A DNA stretch of 64,000 nucleotides from Pseudoxanthomonas sp. Root65 (GCF_001427635.1 NZ_LMHA01000002.1:434001-498000), one strand, 5' to 3'; counted from the stretch's first letter, positions 53,946-63,123 are shown. Notes: a model not told the origin generated them from the sequence alone. Numbers and translations: made by a program.

Positions 53946-54064
53946 TCGGCCGCGATTCTCGCACGAAGTGCTCGCGCGCACGATGCACTTCGCGGCGGCG
54001 GTACCCAGGCGACGGCCCGCATGGCACTGTGGCGGTCACCCCATTCCCACGCCGTCACGCTCGC

Positions 54065-54520
54065 ATGGACATCCGCCTCGACGACCTCCGCCATCCTGCC
54101 GTCGTGGCGCTGCTGCAGGAGCATCTGGACTGGATGCATCGCACGTCACCGCCGGAAAGCGTGCACGCGCTGGACGTGGACGCATTGCGGCGGCCCGACA
54201 TCAGCTTCTGGACGATCTGGGAGGACGACGTGCTCGCGGGCTGCGGCGCGCTGCGCCAGTTGGATGCGCGGCATGGCGAGGTGAAGTCGATGCGCACGGC
54301 GCAGACCTGTCTGCGTCGTGGCGTGGCGGCACGGATGCTCGACCATGTGCTGGCCGAGGCGCGCCGACGCGGCTACGCGCGGCTCAGCCTCGAGACCGGG
54401 TCGATGGACTACTTCGCGCCGGCACGCGCGCTCTACGCGCGCGCCGGTTTCGTCGCCTGCGCGCCGTTCGGCGACTACGTGGAAGACCCGAACAGCGTCT
54501 TCATGACGCGCGCCCTGTAG
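54065..54520 (+). CDS. GNAT-family N-acetyltransferase
   Basis: A 151-residue acetyltransferase. The acetyl-CoA site is the stretch QTCLRRGVAARMLDHVLAEA (R-G-V-A-A version of the Q/RxxGxG/A loop). It is followed by LSLETGSMDYFAPARALYAR, typical of motif B in this family. The substrate is unknown. The start at ATG 54065 lacks a clear ribosome-binding site. It lies between the tRNA-Arg and the thr operon. Confidence 0.85.
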   Translation: MDIRLDDLRHPAVVALLQEHLDWMHRTSPPESVHALDVDALRRPDISFWTIWEDDVLAGCGALRQLDARHGEVKSMRTAQTCLRRGVAARMLDHVLAEARRRGYARLSLETGSMDYFAPARALYARAGFVACAPFGDYVEDPNSVFMTRAL

Positions 54521-54618
54521 CGTGCGGCATTGGTTTCAGATGCATCCAACTGACATCATTGGCTTTGTTGCGACGCAGCGCTTGACAGCCCCCCGGGGTG
54601 GCGTGTTTTTCTTCCGCC

Positions 54619-54759
54619 ATGCGCTCCCCTTTCCCGCACGCAACGCTTCCCCTGCCGGCCTTGTCGCCGGCGTTGGCGCGTGCCGGCGAAGGACGCAACG
54701 TCATTACCACCACCATTACCACCCTGACTCGTCGGGTGCGGCTGGTTGTGTTCGCGTAA
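54619..54759 (+). CDS. thrL: thr operon leader peptide
   Basis: A 46-residue open frame with the run VITTTITTLT (six Thr and two Ile codons in ten) close to its end, 93 bp before thrA. This is the hallmark of a threonine/isoleucine-responsive leader such as E. coli ThrL. No Shine-Dalgarno is visible before ATG 54619. The only -35-like hexamer nearby (TTGACA, 54582) would place the transcription start within a few bases of the ATG, so translation may be near-leaderless. It regulates by ribosome stalling, not by the peptide itself. Confidence 0.85.
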   Translation: MRSPFPHATLPLPALSPALARAGEGRNVITTTITTLTRRVRLVVFA

Positions 54760-54841
54760 ACCGCAGACCACGGCCCCGCACCCGGATCAGGATGCAGGGC
54801 CACCCCACTTCCTGATGCCGTGCCGGGCCTCCTACCCGAGG
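54733..54841 (+). promoter_or_regulatory. thr attenuator with alternative RNA stems
   Basis: Segment A (CGGGTGCGG, 54733-54741, just after the Thr codons) pairs perfectly with B (CCGCACCCG, 54776-54784). B instead pairs with C (GGCCCCGCAC 54772-54781 with GTGCCGGGCC 54820-54829, one mismatch), extended by an inner ATCAGGA/TCCTGAT stem. A and C therefore compete for B. No U-run follows C, and CCTC (54828-54831) can pair with the GAGG (54838-54841) that precedes thrA. Control may thus be translational or Rho-dependent. Confidence 0.6.
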
Positions 54842-54851
54842 TTCCTGACCC

Positions 54852-57344
54852 ATGTCGTCCCGCAACGCCGAAGTCGAACAACCCAAACCGCGCACCGTCG
54901 TCCACAAGTTCGGCGGCACCTCCGTTGCCGATGCCGAACGCTACCGCCACGTGGCGCAGCTGCTGCTGGCGCGCGACGAGGACGTGCAGGTCACCGTGGT
55001 GTCGGCGATGAAGGGCGTCACCGATGCACTGATCGAACTGTGCGAACTGGCTGCGACCAACCGCCCCGAGTGGCATGAGAGCTGGCACGCCCTGCGCGCC
55101 CGCCATCGCGGCGCGGCCGTGGCGCTGCTGGGCGAGGCGTCGGGGCCGGTGATCGAATGGGTGGACGAGCGTTTCAAGCGACTGGAAGAGATCCTCAACG
55201 CGCTGATCGTCATCGGCGGGCTGCCGGAACTGGTCCTGCAGCGCGTGCAGGGACTGGGCGAAGTGTGTTCGGCGCGCCTGCTGGGCGAGTACCTGTCGTT
55301 GCAGGGCGAAGAGTGTGCCGTGCTGGACGCGCGCGAGGTGCTGCGTGTCGATCATGGCGAACTCGGCGTGGTGGTCGACTGGGAGACCAGCGCGCAACGG
55401 CTGGCGGCGTGGCAGGCCACGCACCCGCAGCGCCGCGTGGTGGTCACCGGCTTCGTCGCGCGCGATCGCGAGGGCCGCTTCACCACCCTGGGCCGCAACG
55501 GCAGCGATTACTCCGGGGCGATCTTCGCCGCGCTGTACGACGCCGCCGAACTGCATATCTGGACCGACGTGGACGGCGTGCTGTCGGCGGACCCGCGGGT
55601 GGTCCCGGAGGCGGTGCAGCTCGGCGCGCTGAGCTACGACGAGGCTTGCGAGCTGGCCTACTTCGGCGCCAAGGTCGTGCATCCGCAGACCATGTCCCCG
55701 GCCATGGAGCGCGGCCTGCCCATCATCATCCGCAACACCTTCCATCCCGAGCATCCTGGCACGCGCATCACCGCCGAGCGCGACGCCGTGGGGCCCGTGA
55801 AAGGCCTGACGCTGAGCGCCGACCTGGCGTTGCTCAACCTGGAAGGCACCGGCCTGATCGGCGTGCCGGGCACGGCCGAACGCGTGTTCGCCGCCCTGCG
55901 CAACGCGCATGTGTCGGTGGTGATGATCTCCCAAGGATCGTCGGAGCATTCGATCTGCTGCGTGGTCAGGGCCAGCGAGGCCGCCAAGGGACAGGCGGCG
56001 CTGCTGGATGCCTTCGCGCATGAACTCGACACCCGCCAGATCCAGCGCGTGCAGCGTCGCGACGACGTCAGCGTGCTGGCGGCGGTCGGTGACGGCATGG
56101 CCGGCACGCCGGGCGTATCGGCGCGCCTGTTCGGTGCGCTAGGCCGCGCCCAGGTCAACATCCTGGCGATCGCGCAGGGCTCGTCCGAACGCAACATCTC
56201 CGTGGCCATCGACAGTGCCGATGCGACCAAGGCACTGCGCGCCGCGCATGCCGGGTTCTGGCTGTCGCCGCAGACGTTCGCGGTGGGGGTGATCGGGCCG
56301 GGCAACGTCGGTGCGGCGCTGATCGAACAGCTGCGCGCCGCACAGCCGCAGCTGCTGGGCAAGGCCAACGTCGACCTGCGCCTGCGTGCCATCGCCTCCA
56401 GCAAGCGCATGCTGCTGGACGAGCGCAGCATCGGCGCCGACTGGCGCGCGCGCTTCGACGCCAGCCCGCAGCCGGCCGACCTGGACCGCTTCACCCAGCA
56501 TCTGCTGTCGGCGCACATGCCGCATGCAGTGATCGTGGACTGCAGCGCCAGCCCTGTCGTGGCCGACCGTTACGCCGAATGGCTCGCGGCCGGCATCCAC
56601 GTGATCACCCCGAACAAGCAGGCCGGTGCCGGTCCGTTGCCGCGCTACCACGCGATCCGCGAGGCGGCTTCGGCCAGCGGCGCGCGGTTCCGTTACGAAG
56701 CCACGGTCGGCGCCGGCCTGCCGGTGATCTCCACGTTGCGCGACCTGCTGGATACCGGCGACGCGGTGCTGTCGGTGGAGGGCATCTTCTCCGGCACGCT
56801 GGCGTGGCTGTTCAACCGCTTCGACGGCAGCGTGCCGTTCTCGCAGCTGGTCACCGAGGCGCGCGGCCTGGGTTACACCGAACCCGATCCGCGCGACGAC
56901 CTGTCCGGCACCGACGTGGCGCGCAAGCTGGTGATCCTGGCACGCGAGGCGGGCCGTGAGCTGGCGCTGGAAGACGTGCAGGTGGAGAGCCTGGTGCCGG
57001 AGACGTTGCGACAGGCCAGCGTCGACGACTTCATGGCGCGCCTCACGGAAGTGGATGCGGACTTCGACGCACGGCTTGCGGAAGCACGCGCGGCCGGCAA
57101 GGTGTTGCGCTACGTCGCACGACTGGATGCGGAAGGCCGCGCGAGCGTGGGACTGGTCGAACTGCCGGCGGCGCATGCGTTCGGCAATCTTCGCCTGACC
57201 GACAACATCGTGCAGTTCACCACGCGTCGTTACTGCGACAATCCGCTGATCGTGCAGGGTCCGGGCGCAGGCCCGGAAGTGACCGCCGCCGGCGTGTTCG
57301 CCGATGTGCTGCGGGTGGCGGCGGGGCAGGGAGCGAAGCTGTGA
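54852..57344 (+). CDS. thrA: Bifunctional aspartate kinase / homoserine dehydrogenase
   Basis: An 830-residue enzyme that catalyses the first and third steps from aspartate to threonine. The kinase domain starts [15 protein letters not shown] and includes [15 protein letters not shown] and [13 protein letters not shown]. Two ACT regulatory domains lie at about 315-460. The dehydrogenase half starts with [15 protein letters not shown] (near 480) and has the conserved [22 protein letters not shown] and [13 protein letters not shown]. It is the first structural gene after the thr leader, and threonine feedback is expected. Confidence 0.97.
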   Translation: MSSRNAEVEQPKPRTVVHKFGGTSVADAERYRHVAQLLLARDEDVQVTVVSAMKGVTDALIELCELAATNRPEWHESWHALRARHRGAAVALLGEASGPVIEWVDERFKRLEEILNALIVIGGLPELVLQRVQGLGEVCSARLLGEYLSLQGEECAVLDAREVLRVDHGELGVVVDWETSAQRLAAWQATHPQRRVVVTGFVARDREGRFTTLGRNGSDYSGAIFAALYDAAELHIWTDVDGVLSADPRVVPEAVQLGALSYDEACELAYFGAKVVHPQTMSPAMERGLPIIIRNTFHPEHPGTRITAERDAVGPVKGLTLSADLALLNLEGTGLIGVPGTAERVFAALRNAHVSVVMISQGSSEHSICCVVRASEAAKGQAALLDAFAHELDTRQIQRVQRRDDVSVLAAVGDGMAGTPGVSARLFGALGRAQVNILAIAQGSSERNISVAIDSADATKALRAAHAGFWLSPQTFAVGVIGPGNVGAALIEQLRAAQPQLLGKANVDLRLRAIASSKRMLLDERSIGADWRARFDASPQPADLDRFTQHLLSAHMPHAVIVDCSASPVVADRYAEWLAAGIHVITPNKQAGAGPLPRYHAIREAASASGARFRYEATVGAGLPVISTLRDLLDTGDAVLSVEGIFSGTLAWLFNRFDGSVPFSQLVTEARGLGYTEPDPRDDLSGTDVARKLVILAREAGRELALEDVQVESLVPETLRQASVDDFMARLTEVDADFDARLAEARAAGKVLRYVARLDAEGRASVGLVELPAAHAFGNLRLTDNIVQFTTRRYCDNPLIVQGPGAGPEVTAAGVFADVLRVAAGQGAKL

Positions 57345-57365
57345 ACGTGGAGGGAAGCGTTTTGC

Positions 57366-57518
57366 GACACGGATCAACGCGGATAGAGGCAGATGGAAGA
57401 AGTGCGACCGGTGCGAAAGACGCACCGGTGCAGCCAAGGATGGCGCGTCGAAGTGCCCCCGGGTTCGCTGCCTTCGCGTCAGCGCTCTCATCTGCCTTGA
57501 TCCGTGTCGATCCGTGTC
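57366..57518. repeat. MITE-like repeat element between thrA and thrB
   Basis: The thrA-thrB gap contains a 28-bp imperfect terminal inverted repeat (GACACGGATC...GGCAGA at 57366-57393 against 57491-57518). An internal perfect hairpin ACCGGTGCG-AAAGA-CGCACCGGT lies at 57407-57429. The GACACGGATCAA unit is shared with the aidB upstream region. There is no coding capacity. Confidence 0.75.
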
Positions 57519-57564
57519 TACCCGCTGTTCGCCACGACGCCCGGCAAATGAGGGGTTTCGACGC

Positions 57565-58494
57565 ATGAGGACGCAGGCGACGGCGTTCTCGCCGGCATCG
57601 GTGGGCAACGTGGGCGTGGGGTTCGACATCCTGGGCCATGTGATCGAAGGCGTCGGCGACACCGTGACCGTGCGCCGCATCGATGCGCAGGAGGTGCGTA
57701 TCGCGGCGATCCGTGGTGCCACGGTGGACCTGCCGCTGGACGCACCGGGCAACACCGCGGGTGCGGCGCTGATCGCATTGCGCGAGGCGCTGGCGCTGCC
57801 GTTCGGGTTCGAGGTGGAGATCGACAAGGGCATCCCGCTCGGTTCCGGCATGGGCGGTTCTGCCGCGTCATGCGTGGCGGCCCTGGTCGCGGCCAATGCA
57901 TTGCTGGACGCGCCGCTGACGCCCGCGGCCTTGTATCCGTATGCGCTGGTCGGCGAAGCCGTCGCCAGCGGCGGCAAGCACGGCGACAACCTCGGCCCGA
58001 TGCTGCTGGGCGGGCTGGTGCTGTCCACCGCGGACCGGCTGGTGCGCGTGCCGGTGCCGGAACACTGGCATAGCCTGTTGGTGCACCCGGAGGCGGTCCT
58101 GGAGACGCGACGTGCGCGCGCCGCGTTGCAGGGCGCGTACGAACTGAAGGATTTCGTGGCGCAGAGCGCGAACCTGGCGCTGGTGCTGGCCGGCTGCCAT
58201 GCCGGCGATGCCGCGCTGGTGCGCGAAGGCCTGCGCGATGTGCTGGTCGAACCGCGTCGCGCGCCGCTGATCGTCGGTTTCGCCGCCGCCAAGCAGGCCG
58301 CGCTGGACGGGGATGCGATGGGCGCCAGCATTTCCGGTGCCGGCCCCAGTGTGTTCGCCTGGTTCGAATCGCGTGCTGAGGCGGAGGCGGCGGCGCCCGC
58401 CGTGCAGGCCGCCTTCGCGGCCGCCGGTTTCGACAGCCAGGCCTGGGTGTCGCCGATCAATGCGACCGGCGCCGAACTGCTGCCCGCCAACTGA
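57565..58494 (+). CDS. thrB: Homoserine kinase (GHMP family)
   Basis: A 309-residue kinase that phosphorylates homoserine. GHMP motifs are [14 protein letters not shown] at the N-terminus, the ATP loop [23 protein letters not shown], and [12 protein letters not shown] near the C-terminus. ATG 57565 follows AGGGG. Unlike in E. coli, where thrA and thrB are nearly contiguous, it is separated from thrA by 220 bp that contain a repeat element. Confidence 0.96.
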   Translation: MRTQATAFSPASVGNVGVGFDILGHVIEGVGDTVTVRRIDAQEVRIAAIRGATVDLPLDAPGNTAGAALIALREALALPFGFEVEIDKGIPLGSGMGGSAASCVAALVAANALLDAPLTPAALYPYALVGEAVASGGKHGDNLGPMLLGGLVLSTADRLVRVPVPEHWHSLLVHPEAVLETRRARAALQGAYELKDFVAQSANLALVLAGCHAGDAALVREGLRDVLVEPRRAPLIVGFAAAKQAALDGDAMGASISGAGPSVFAWFESRAEAEAAAPAVQAAFAAAGFDSQAWVSPINATGAELLPAN

Positions 58495-58548
58495 CGTTTT
58501 CCACCCGGCCGTCCCGCGTCGTGCGGGGCGCCTTCCCTACGGCAGATC

Positions 58549-59838
58549 ATGAACTTCATTTCGACCCGCAACGCCGCCCCCGCCGCCACGCTCAGCCAGG
58601 CGATCGCCGCCGGACTGGCGCCCGATGGCGGACTGTATGTTCCCGACGTGCTTCCGCCGGCCCGCGACCTGGTCCCCGGGCGCGCCATCGCCGACACCGC
58701 GGCCACCCTGCTGGCGCCGTTCTTCGCCGGCGATGCGCTGGAAGGCGAACTGGCGGCGATCTGTCGCGAGGCGTTCGACTTCCCGGCGCCGCTGCGGCCG
58801 CTGGGCACGCCTGGCGACCATGTACTGGAGCTGTTCCATGGCCCCACCGCGGCCTTCAAGGATTTCGGTGCGCGCTTCCTCGCCGGAGCGATGACGCGCC
58901 TGCGCCGCAGCGAAGCGAAGCCGCTCACCATCCTGGTGGCGACGTCGGGCGATACCGGCGCAGCCGTGGCCGCGGCCTTCCATCGGCAGCCCGGCTTGCG
59001 CGTTGTGGTGCTGTATCCCGATGGTCGCGTGTCGCCGCGGCAGGCGCACCAGTTGGGCTGCTTCGGCGACAACATCACCGCGCTGCGCGTAACCGGCTCG
59101 TTCGATGACTGCCAGGCACTGGTGAAGCGCGCGCTCAACGACGCGGACGTGCAGGCGCAGGCGCCGCTGAGTTCGGCCAACAGCATCAGCCTGGGGCGGC
59201 TGCTGCCGCAGATGAGCTACTACGCGCATGCGGCGTTGGTGCATCGCGCGGCGACCGGCGAGGTGCTGAACCTCGTCGTCCCGACCGGCAACCTCGGCAA
59301 CGCGCTGGCGGCGATCCTGGCGCGCGCGCTGGGCGTGCCGCTGGGTCGCATCGCGCTGGCGACGAACGCCAACCCGGTGCTGCCCGACTTCTTCGCCGGT
59401 GGCGACTACGCGCCGGCGGCGAGCGTGGCGACGCTGGCCAACGCGATGGATGTCGGCGCGCCCAGCAACTTCGAGCGCCTGCGCTGGTTCTACCGGGACG
59501 ACGACGCAGCGCTGCGTGCGGCATTCATCGCCATGCGCGTGGACGACGCGAGCATCCGCGAGGTCATCGCGCGCCGCTTCCACGATCATGGTGAAGTGCA
59601 TTGCCCGCACACGGCGACCGCCATGAAGGTGCTGGAAGACCTGCGCGCCCAGGGTGAGCGCGGCCACTGGGCGGTGGCGGCCACCGCGCATCCGGCCAAG
59701 TTCGAAAGCGTGGTGGAGCCGCTGGTCGGGCACGCGGTCGACGTGCCGCCGGCGCTGGCCGATCTCCTGGCCCGTCCCGCACACGCCGACCCGATCCCCG
59801 CCAACTACGACGCCTTGCGCGAGCGCCTGCTGGCGTAA
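58549..59838 (+). CDS. thrC: Threonine synthase
   Basis: A 429-residue PLP enzyme that makes threonine from phosphohomoserine, the last step of the operon. The N-terminus has FISTRNAAPAATLSQAIAAG and GLAPDGGLYVP. The PLP lysine is Lys104 in AAFKDFGARFL. ATSGDTGAAVAAAF and VPTGNLGNALA bind the cofactor phosphate and substrate. It lies 54 bp after thrB. Its last ~21 codons (ADPIPANYDALRERLLA) are repeated twice downstream as non-coding copies. Confidence 0.97.
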   Translation: MNFISTRNAAPAATLSQAIAAGLAPDGGLYVPDVLPPARDLVPGRAIADTAATLLAPFFAGDALEGELAAICREAFDFPAPLRPLGTPGDHVLELFHGPTAAFKDFGARFLAGAMTRLRRSEAKPLTILVATSGDTGAAVAAAFHRQPGLRVVVLYPDGRVSPRQAHQLGCFGDNITALRVTGSFDDCQALVKRALNDADVQAQAPLSSANSISLGRLLPQMSYYAHAALVHRAATGEVLNLVVPTGNLGNALAAILARALGVPLGRIALATNANPVLPDFFAGGDYAPAASVATLANAMDVGAPSNFERLRWFYRDDDAALRAAFIAMRVDDASIREVIARRFHDHGEVHCPHTATAMKVLEDLRAQGERGHWAVAATAHPAKFESVVEPLVGHAVDVPPALADLLARPAHADPIPANYDALRERLLA

Positions 59839-59975
59839 TCGGGCGCCATGTCCCGCCTGTGGGAGCGACGTAAGTCGCGATGAGGCTTTACCGCCGGCCT
59901 TTCGCGACTTACGTCGCTCCCACAAGGCAGATAGCCTTCGCTGTGGCAGGCATGCCGTTTAGCCTTCTGGCGCCG

Positions 59976-60038
59976 CCTGCGCATGCCTACCCGATGCCCG
60001 CCGACTGCGACGTCTTGCGCGAGCGCCTGCTGGCGTAG
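59976..60038 (+). pseudogene. thrC 3'-end fragment, copy 2
   Basis: It matches the last 63 bp of thrC with several substitutions and ends in TAG instead of TAA. There is no start codon or upstream gene body, so it is a duplicated tail and not a gene. Confidence 0.85.
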
Positions 60039-60175
60039 CCGGACGCCCTATTCCGCCTGTGGGAGCGACATAAGTCGCGATGAGGCTTTACCGCCGACCT
60101 TTCGCGACTTACGTCGCTCCCACAAGGCAGATAGCCTTCGCTGTGGCAGACGTGCTGTTGGGCCTTCAAGCGCAT

Positions 60176-60238
60176 CCCGCGCACGCCGATCCGATCCCCG
60201 CCGACTACCACGCCTTGCGCGAGCGCCTGCTGGCGTAG
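60176..60238 (+). pseudogene. thrC 3'-end fragment, copy 3
   Basis: It matches the last 63 bp of thrC more closely than copy 2 does (GATCCGATCCCCGCCGACTA) and ends in TAG. It lies 200 bp after copy 2 and directly before the third REP pair. Confidence 0.85.
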
Positions 60239-60377
60239 TCGGACGCCATATCCCGGATGTGGGAGCGACGTAAGTCGCGATGAGGCTTTACCGCCCACCT
60301 TTCGCGACTTACGTCGCTCCCACAGATCACGCAGCCTTGTCCGCTGCAGCCGCGTCCTCCTGCGCTAAGCTCATCCG

Positions 60378-61418
60378 ATGACACGAAACATCCTGCCCAC
60401 CGTCCTGCTGGCTACGTTGCTCGCCGCCGCAGCCCCGTTCACCACGCACGCGCAATCCGCCGTGCCGCAGGCCGATGTCCGCGCACTGAAGCCGGGCGAG
60501 TTCCTGTGGTATCCGCAGATCGCGCCCGAGGGGCCGGTGGTGCTGGTGGTCAGCCTGGACGAGCAGCGCGCCTACGTGTACCGCAACGGCATCGCCATCG
60601 GCGTGTCGACCATCAGTTCGGGCAAGGCGGGCAAGGACACGCCGACCGGCGTGTTCACCATTCTGCAGAAGAACAAGGACCACCGCTCCAACCTCTACAA
60701 CAACGCGCCGATGCCCTACATGCAGCGGCTGACCTGGGACGGCATCGCCCTGCATGGCGGCCATCTGCCGGGCTACCCGGCGTCGCACGGCTGCGTGCGC
60801 CTGCCGCAGGCCTTCGCCGAGAAGCTGTTCGGCATCACGCGTTTCGGCGACTCGGTGGTGGTGGCCAATGCCAAGGCGTCGCCGGCCAGCCTGGTGCATC
60901 CGGCCGTGCTGGCACCGGTCACGTCGGGAGGGCAGGCGGCGCATCCCGACCTGTCGGCCTACGAGGTGTACTGGAACGAGGCGGCCTCGCCGGAGGGTCC
61001 GGTCAGCATCCTGGTCAGCCTGTACGACCAGCGCGTATCAGTACTTCGCAACGGCGTGCTGATCGGTGCGGCGCCATTGCAGATGGTGCGCGAGTTCGCG
61101 CTCAACGGCACCGTGCTGCTGGTGATGACGACCGGGATGGAGGACATCCCCAGCCTGCTCGATCCCCGGCAGAAGGAACACCGCTGGGTCGCCCATCGTG
61201 TGCTGGGCGAGGAGGGCGCGCCGATGCCGCCGCTGCGCTCATTGGGGGATTCGTTCTGGATTCCGCAGGGTTTCGCCCGTCGCCTGTACGCTGTGCTGAA
61301 ACCCGGTACCACCGTGCTGCTGTCCGATCTGCCGGGCGTACGTGCAACGCCCGATGACCAGCCGTCGGTGCCGGTCTTGGAATCGGACGAAGCCAGCCCC
61401 ACTCCGGTATCGCGCTGA
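60378..61418 (+). CDS. Exported L,D-transpeptidase with a degenerate second YkuD-like domain
   Basis: A 346-residue exported protein with a signal peptide to about residue 25 (FTTHAQS). The first YkuD domain (about 50-175) is complete, with GKDTPTGVFTI, IALHGGHLPG (His126) and SHGCVRL (catalytic Cys139). The second half begins with a clear repeat (PEGPVVLVVSLDEQRAYVYR near 51 against PEGPVSILVSLYDQRVSVLR near 206) but has no HxG/SHGC motif. It is probably a binding or structural copy. It acts on periplasmic peptidoglycan. The gene starts 52 bp after the thrC-tail array. Confidence 0.88.
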   Translation: MTRNILPTVLLATLLAAAAPFTTHAQSAVPQADVRALKPGEFLWYPQIAPEGPVVLVVSLDEQRAYVYRNGIAIGVSTISSGKAGKDTPTGVFTILQKNKDHRSNLYNNAPMPYMQRLTWDGIALHGGHLPGYPASHGCVRLPQAFAEKLFGITRFGDSVVVANAKASPASLVHPAVLAPVTSGGQAAHPDLSAYEVYWNEAASPEGPVSILVSLYDQRVSVLRNGVLIGAAPLQMVREFALNGTVLLVMTTGMEDIPSLLDPRQKEHRWVAHRVLGEEGAPMPPLRSLGDSFWIPQGFARRLYAVLKPGTTVLLSDLPGVRATPDDQPSVPVLESDEASPTPVSR

Positions 61419-61473
61419 GCCTTGCGGACGGAATCGGGACGCTGGCGCCATTCCCCGATCCTTGGGCCTCTGC

Positions 61474-62211
61474 ATGAACCGATTCCCCTCCCTGCTTTTG
61501 TTGTGCATCGCCGCGATGGCGCTCTCGCAGGCCGGCGCTGCGCACGCAGGATCGACCACTGTCGCGTCGCCCGAGCGCCTGGTCGAGCAGTTGCATCGTG
61601 CGGCGCCATCGCTCGACCGCGAGGTGCTGTCGATGGCGGCGCACGCGATGACCTGCTCGATCCGTCGCGGCGAACCCGTGCCGATGCGCCGGCTCAGCGT
61701 GATCGACTATTCGCGGCCATCCACCCAGCCGCGCCTGTGGGTGTTCGACCTGGAAGCCGCCCGCCTGCTGTTCGAGGAGCGCGTCGCGCACGGTCGCAAC
61801 ACCGGCGAGAACCTCGCCACGCGCTTTTCCAATGCCACTGGCAGCTACATGTCCAGCCTGGGGGCCTTCGTCACGCAAGAGTCGTACCGCGGCGCGAACG
61901 GTTACTCGCTGCGCCTGCAGGGGCTGGAGCCCGGTTTCAACGACAAGGCGCGCGAGCGCGCCATCGTCATCCACGGCGCGCCCTATGTCAGCGATGCGCT
62001 GGTGCGCGCGCAGGGGCGGCTCGGGCGCAGCCTGGGTTGTCCGGCGGTCGGCACTGCCGTGGCCAAGCCGCTGATCGACAGCATCCGCGGCGGCTCGTTC
62101 CTGTTCGCCTACTACCCCGATCCCGCCTGGCTGAAGCACTCGCGCCTGCTGGGCGCCGACTGCGGGAGCGGTGTCGCCGCCCACGCCGCATCGCCTACGC
62201 CGGGCGGATGA
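61474..62211 (+). CDS. Exported YkuD-type (YkuD_2) murein L,D-transpeptidase-like protein
   Basis: A 245-residue protein with a signal peptide (residues 1-26, LLLLCIAAMALSQAGAAHAG). The catalytic region is IVIHGAPYV (His167) and LGRSLGCPAVG (Cys189), the divergent YkuD_2 pattern. A long N-terminal part (RLWVFDLEAARLLFEERVAHG) precedes it. ATG 61474 is chosen because it gives a clean signal peptide. It lies 55 bp after another L,D-transpeptidase gene and is probably co-transcribed with it. Confidence 0.87.
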   Translation: MNRFPSLLLLCIAAMALSQAGAAHAGSTTVASPERLVEQLHRAAPSLDREVLSMAAHAMTCSIRRGEPVPMRRLSVIDYSRPSTQPRLWVFDLEAARLLFEERVAHGRNTGENLATRFSNATGSYMSSLGAFVTQESYRGANGYSLRLQGLEPGFNDKARERAIVIHGAPYVSDALVRAQGRLGRSLGCPAVGTAVAKPLIDSIRGGSFLFAYYPDPAWLKHSRLLGADCGSGVAAHAASPTPGG

Positions 62212-62217
62212 CGGCGG

Positions 62218-63078
62218 TCAGAGCTTGAGCGGAATTTTCAGGTAGCGTCGCCCGTTGTCCTCCGGCGCCGGCAGATGGCCGGCGCGGATGTTGACCTGCA
62301 GTGACGGCAGCAGCAGCGTCGGTGCCGGCAGCGTCGCATCGCGCGCTTCGCGCATGGCGACGAAGCTGTCTTCGTCCACGCCGCCACCGATGTGCACATT
62401 GCCGGCCTTTTCGTCGGCCACCGTGGTTTGCCATGCGTAGTGGTCGCGCCCCGGCGCCTTGTAGTCGTGGCAGAGGTACAGCGTGGTCTGTGGCGGCAGC
62501 GCCAGCAGTTTCTGGATCGAGCGGTACAGCGTGCGCGCATCGCCGCCGGGGAAGTCCGCGCGCGCGGTGCCGTAGTCGGGCATGAACAGCGTGTCGCCGA
62601 CGAACACCGCATCGCCGATGCGATAGGACACGCAGGCCGGCGTGTGGCCGGGGGTGTGGATCACCTCGACCTGCAACTCACCGAGCGGGAACGTCTCGCC
62701 ATCGCGGAACAGGCGGTCGAACTCGCGGCCGTCGCCACTGACATCATCCAGCCCGAACACCGGCGCGAACGTGCGCTGCACCTCGATGATGTGTTCGCCG
62801 ATGCCGACCGGTGCGCCGGTCTTCTCCTTCAGGTACGGCGCCGCGCTGAGATGGTCGGCGTGCGCGTGCGTTTCCAGGATCCAGTGCGCCGTCAGGTCGT
62901 GGTCGGCGATGAAGCCGAGCACGGTATCCGCCGCGCGATGCGAGGCGCGGCCGGAGCGATGGTCGTAATCCAGCACCGGATCGATGATCGCGGCGTGGCG
63001 CGTGGCCGGGTCCCACACCACGTAGGTGATGGTGTGGGTCGCCTCGTCGAACCAGGCATGCAGGGCAGGGGTGGCCAT
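62218..63078 (-). CDS. blh: MBL-fold persulfide dioxygenase-like hydrolase (Blh)
   Basis: A 286-residue metallo-beta-lactamase-fold protein of the ETHE1/Blh group. Metal motif THAHADHLSA (His71, His73, Asp75, His76), HTPGHTPACVSY and FVGDTLF are present. ETHE1 relatives oxidise glutathione persulfide. It is divergent from an ArsR repressor of BigR type and a rhodanese, the set known in Xylella and Agrobacterium as the sulfide-responsive bigR locus. ATG 63078 has CGGAG upstream. Persulfide dioxygenase activity is inferred from family and context. Confidence 0.9.
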   Translation of the reverse strand: MATPALHAWFDEATHTITYVVWDPATRHAAIIDPVLDYDHRSGRASHRAADTVLGFIADHDLTAHWILETHAHADHLSAAPYLKEKTGAPVGIGEHIIEVQRTFAPVFGLDDVSGDGREFDRLFRDGETFPLGELQVEVIHTPGHTPACVSYRIGDAVFVGDTLFMPDYGTARADFPGGDARTLYRSIQKLLALPPQTTLYLCHDYKAPGRDHYAWQTTVADEKAGNVHIGGGVDEDSFVAMREARDATLPAPTLLLPSLQVNIRAGHLPAPEDNGRRYLKIPLKL

Positions 63079-63103
63079 GGAAACTCCGGTGGGGTTGCCT
63101 TTA

Positions 63104-63123
63104 AATTTAGGCAATACTAAATT
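63104..63123. promoter_or_regulatory. Operator candidate for the BigR-type repressor
   Basis: A perfect inverted repeat AATTTAG-GCAATA-CTAAATT lies in an AT-rich patch between the divergent blh and bigR starts. Nearby TTATAT/ATATAA words could be -10 elements on both strands. The position suits repression of both genes. Confidence 0.6.

Larger units (their letters stand above)
59776..60326. repeat. 200-bp tandem array: thrC tail plus REP pair, three copies
   Basis: REP pairs (GTGGGAGCGACGTAAGTCGC facing its complement) start at 59859, 60059 and 60259. The GCGAGCGCCTGCTGGCGTA end of thrC recurs with its stop ending at 59838, 60038 and 60238. Both markers give exactly 200 bp. The spacer TGAGGCTTTACCGCC and the AAGGCAGATAGCCTTCGCTG unit after the REP are also shared. 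Copies 2 and 3 of the thrC tail carry substitutions (for example TAC to TGC, GAC to CAC) and lack the rest of the gene. Confidence 0.93.

Noticed and set aside
53869..54520. Genomic-island insertion at tRNA-Arg
   Set aside because: No integrase, no duplicated tRNA 3' end, and ordinary core genes on both sides.
54582..54610. Sigma-70 promoter for the thr operon at TTGACA
   Set aside because: The -35 match is good but no acceptable -10 is found at 16-18 bp, and it would leave almost no 5' leader; mentioned only as a possibility.
56139..59186. 1015-codon minus-strand open frame opposite thrA-thrB-thrC
   Set aside because: It crosses three genuine genes and the intergenic repeat; it is a codon-usage shadow.
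59983..60273. Open frame through thrC-tail copies 2 and 3
   Set aside because: It is a by-product of the tandem repeat being read in one frame, without conserved protein features or a ribosome-binding site.
59776..60326. Possible CRISPR array
   Set aside because: Units are 200 bp and contain a gene tail and REP palindromes; there are no short direct repeats with unique spacers and no cas genes.
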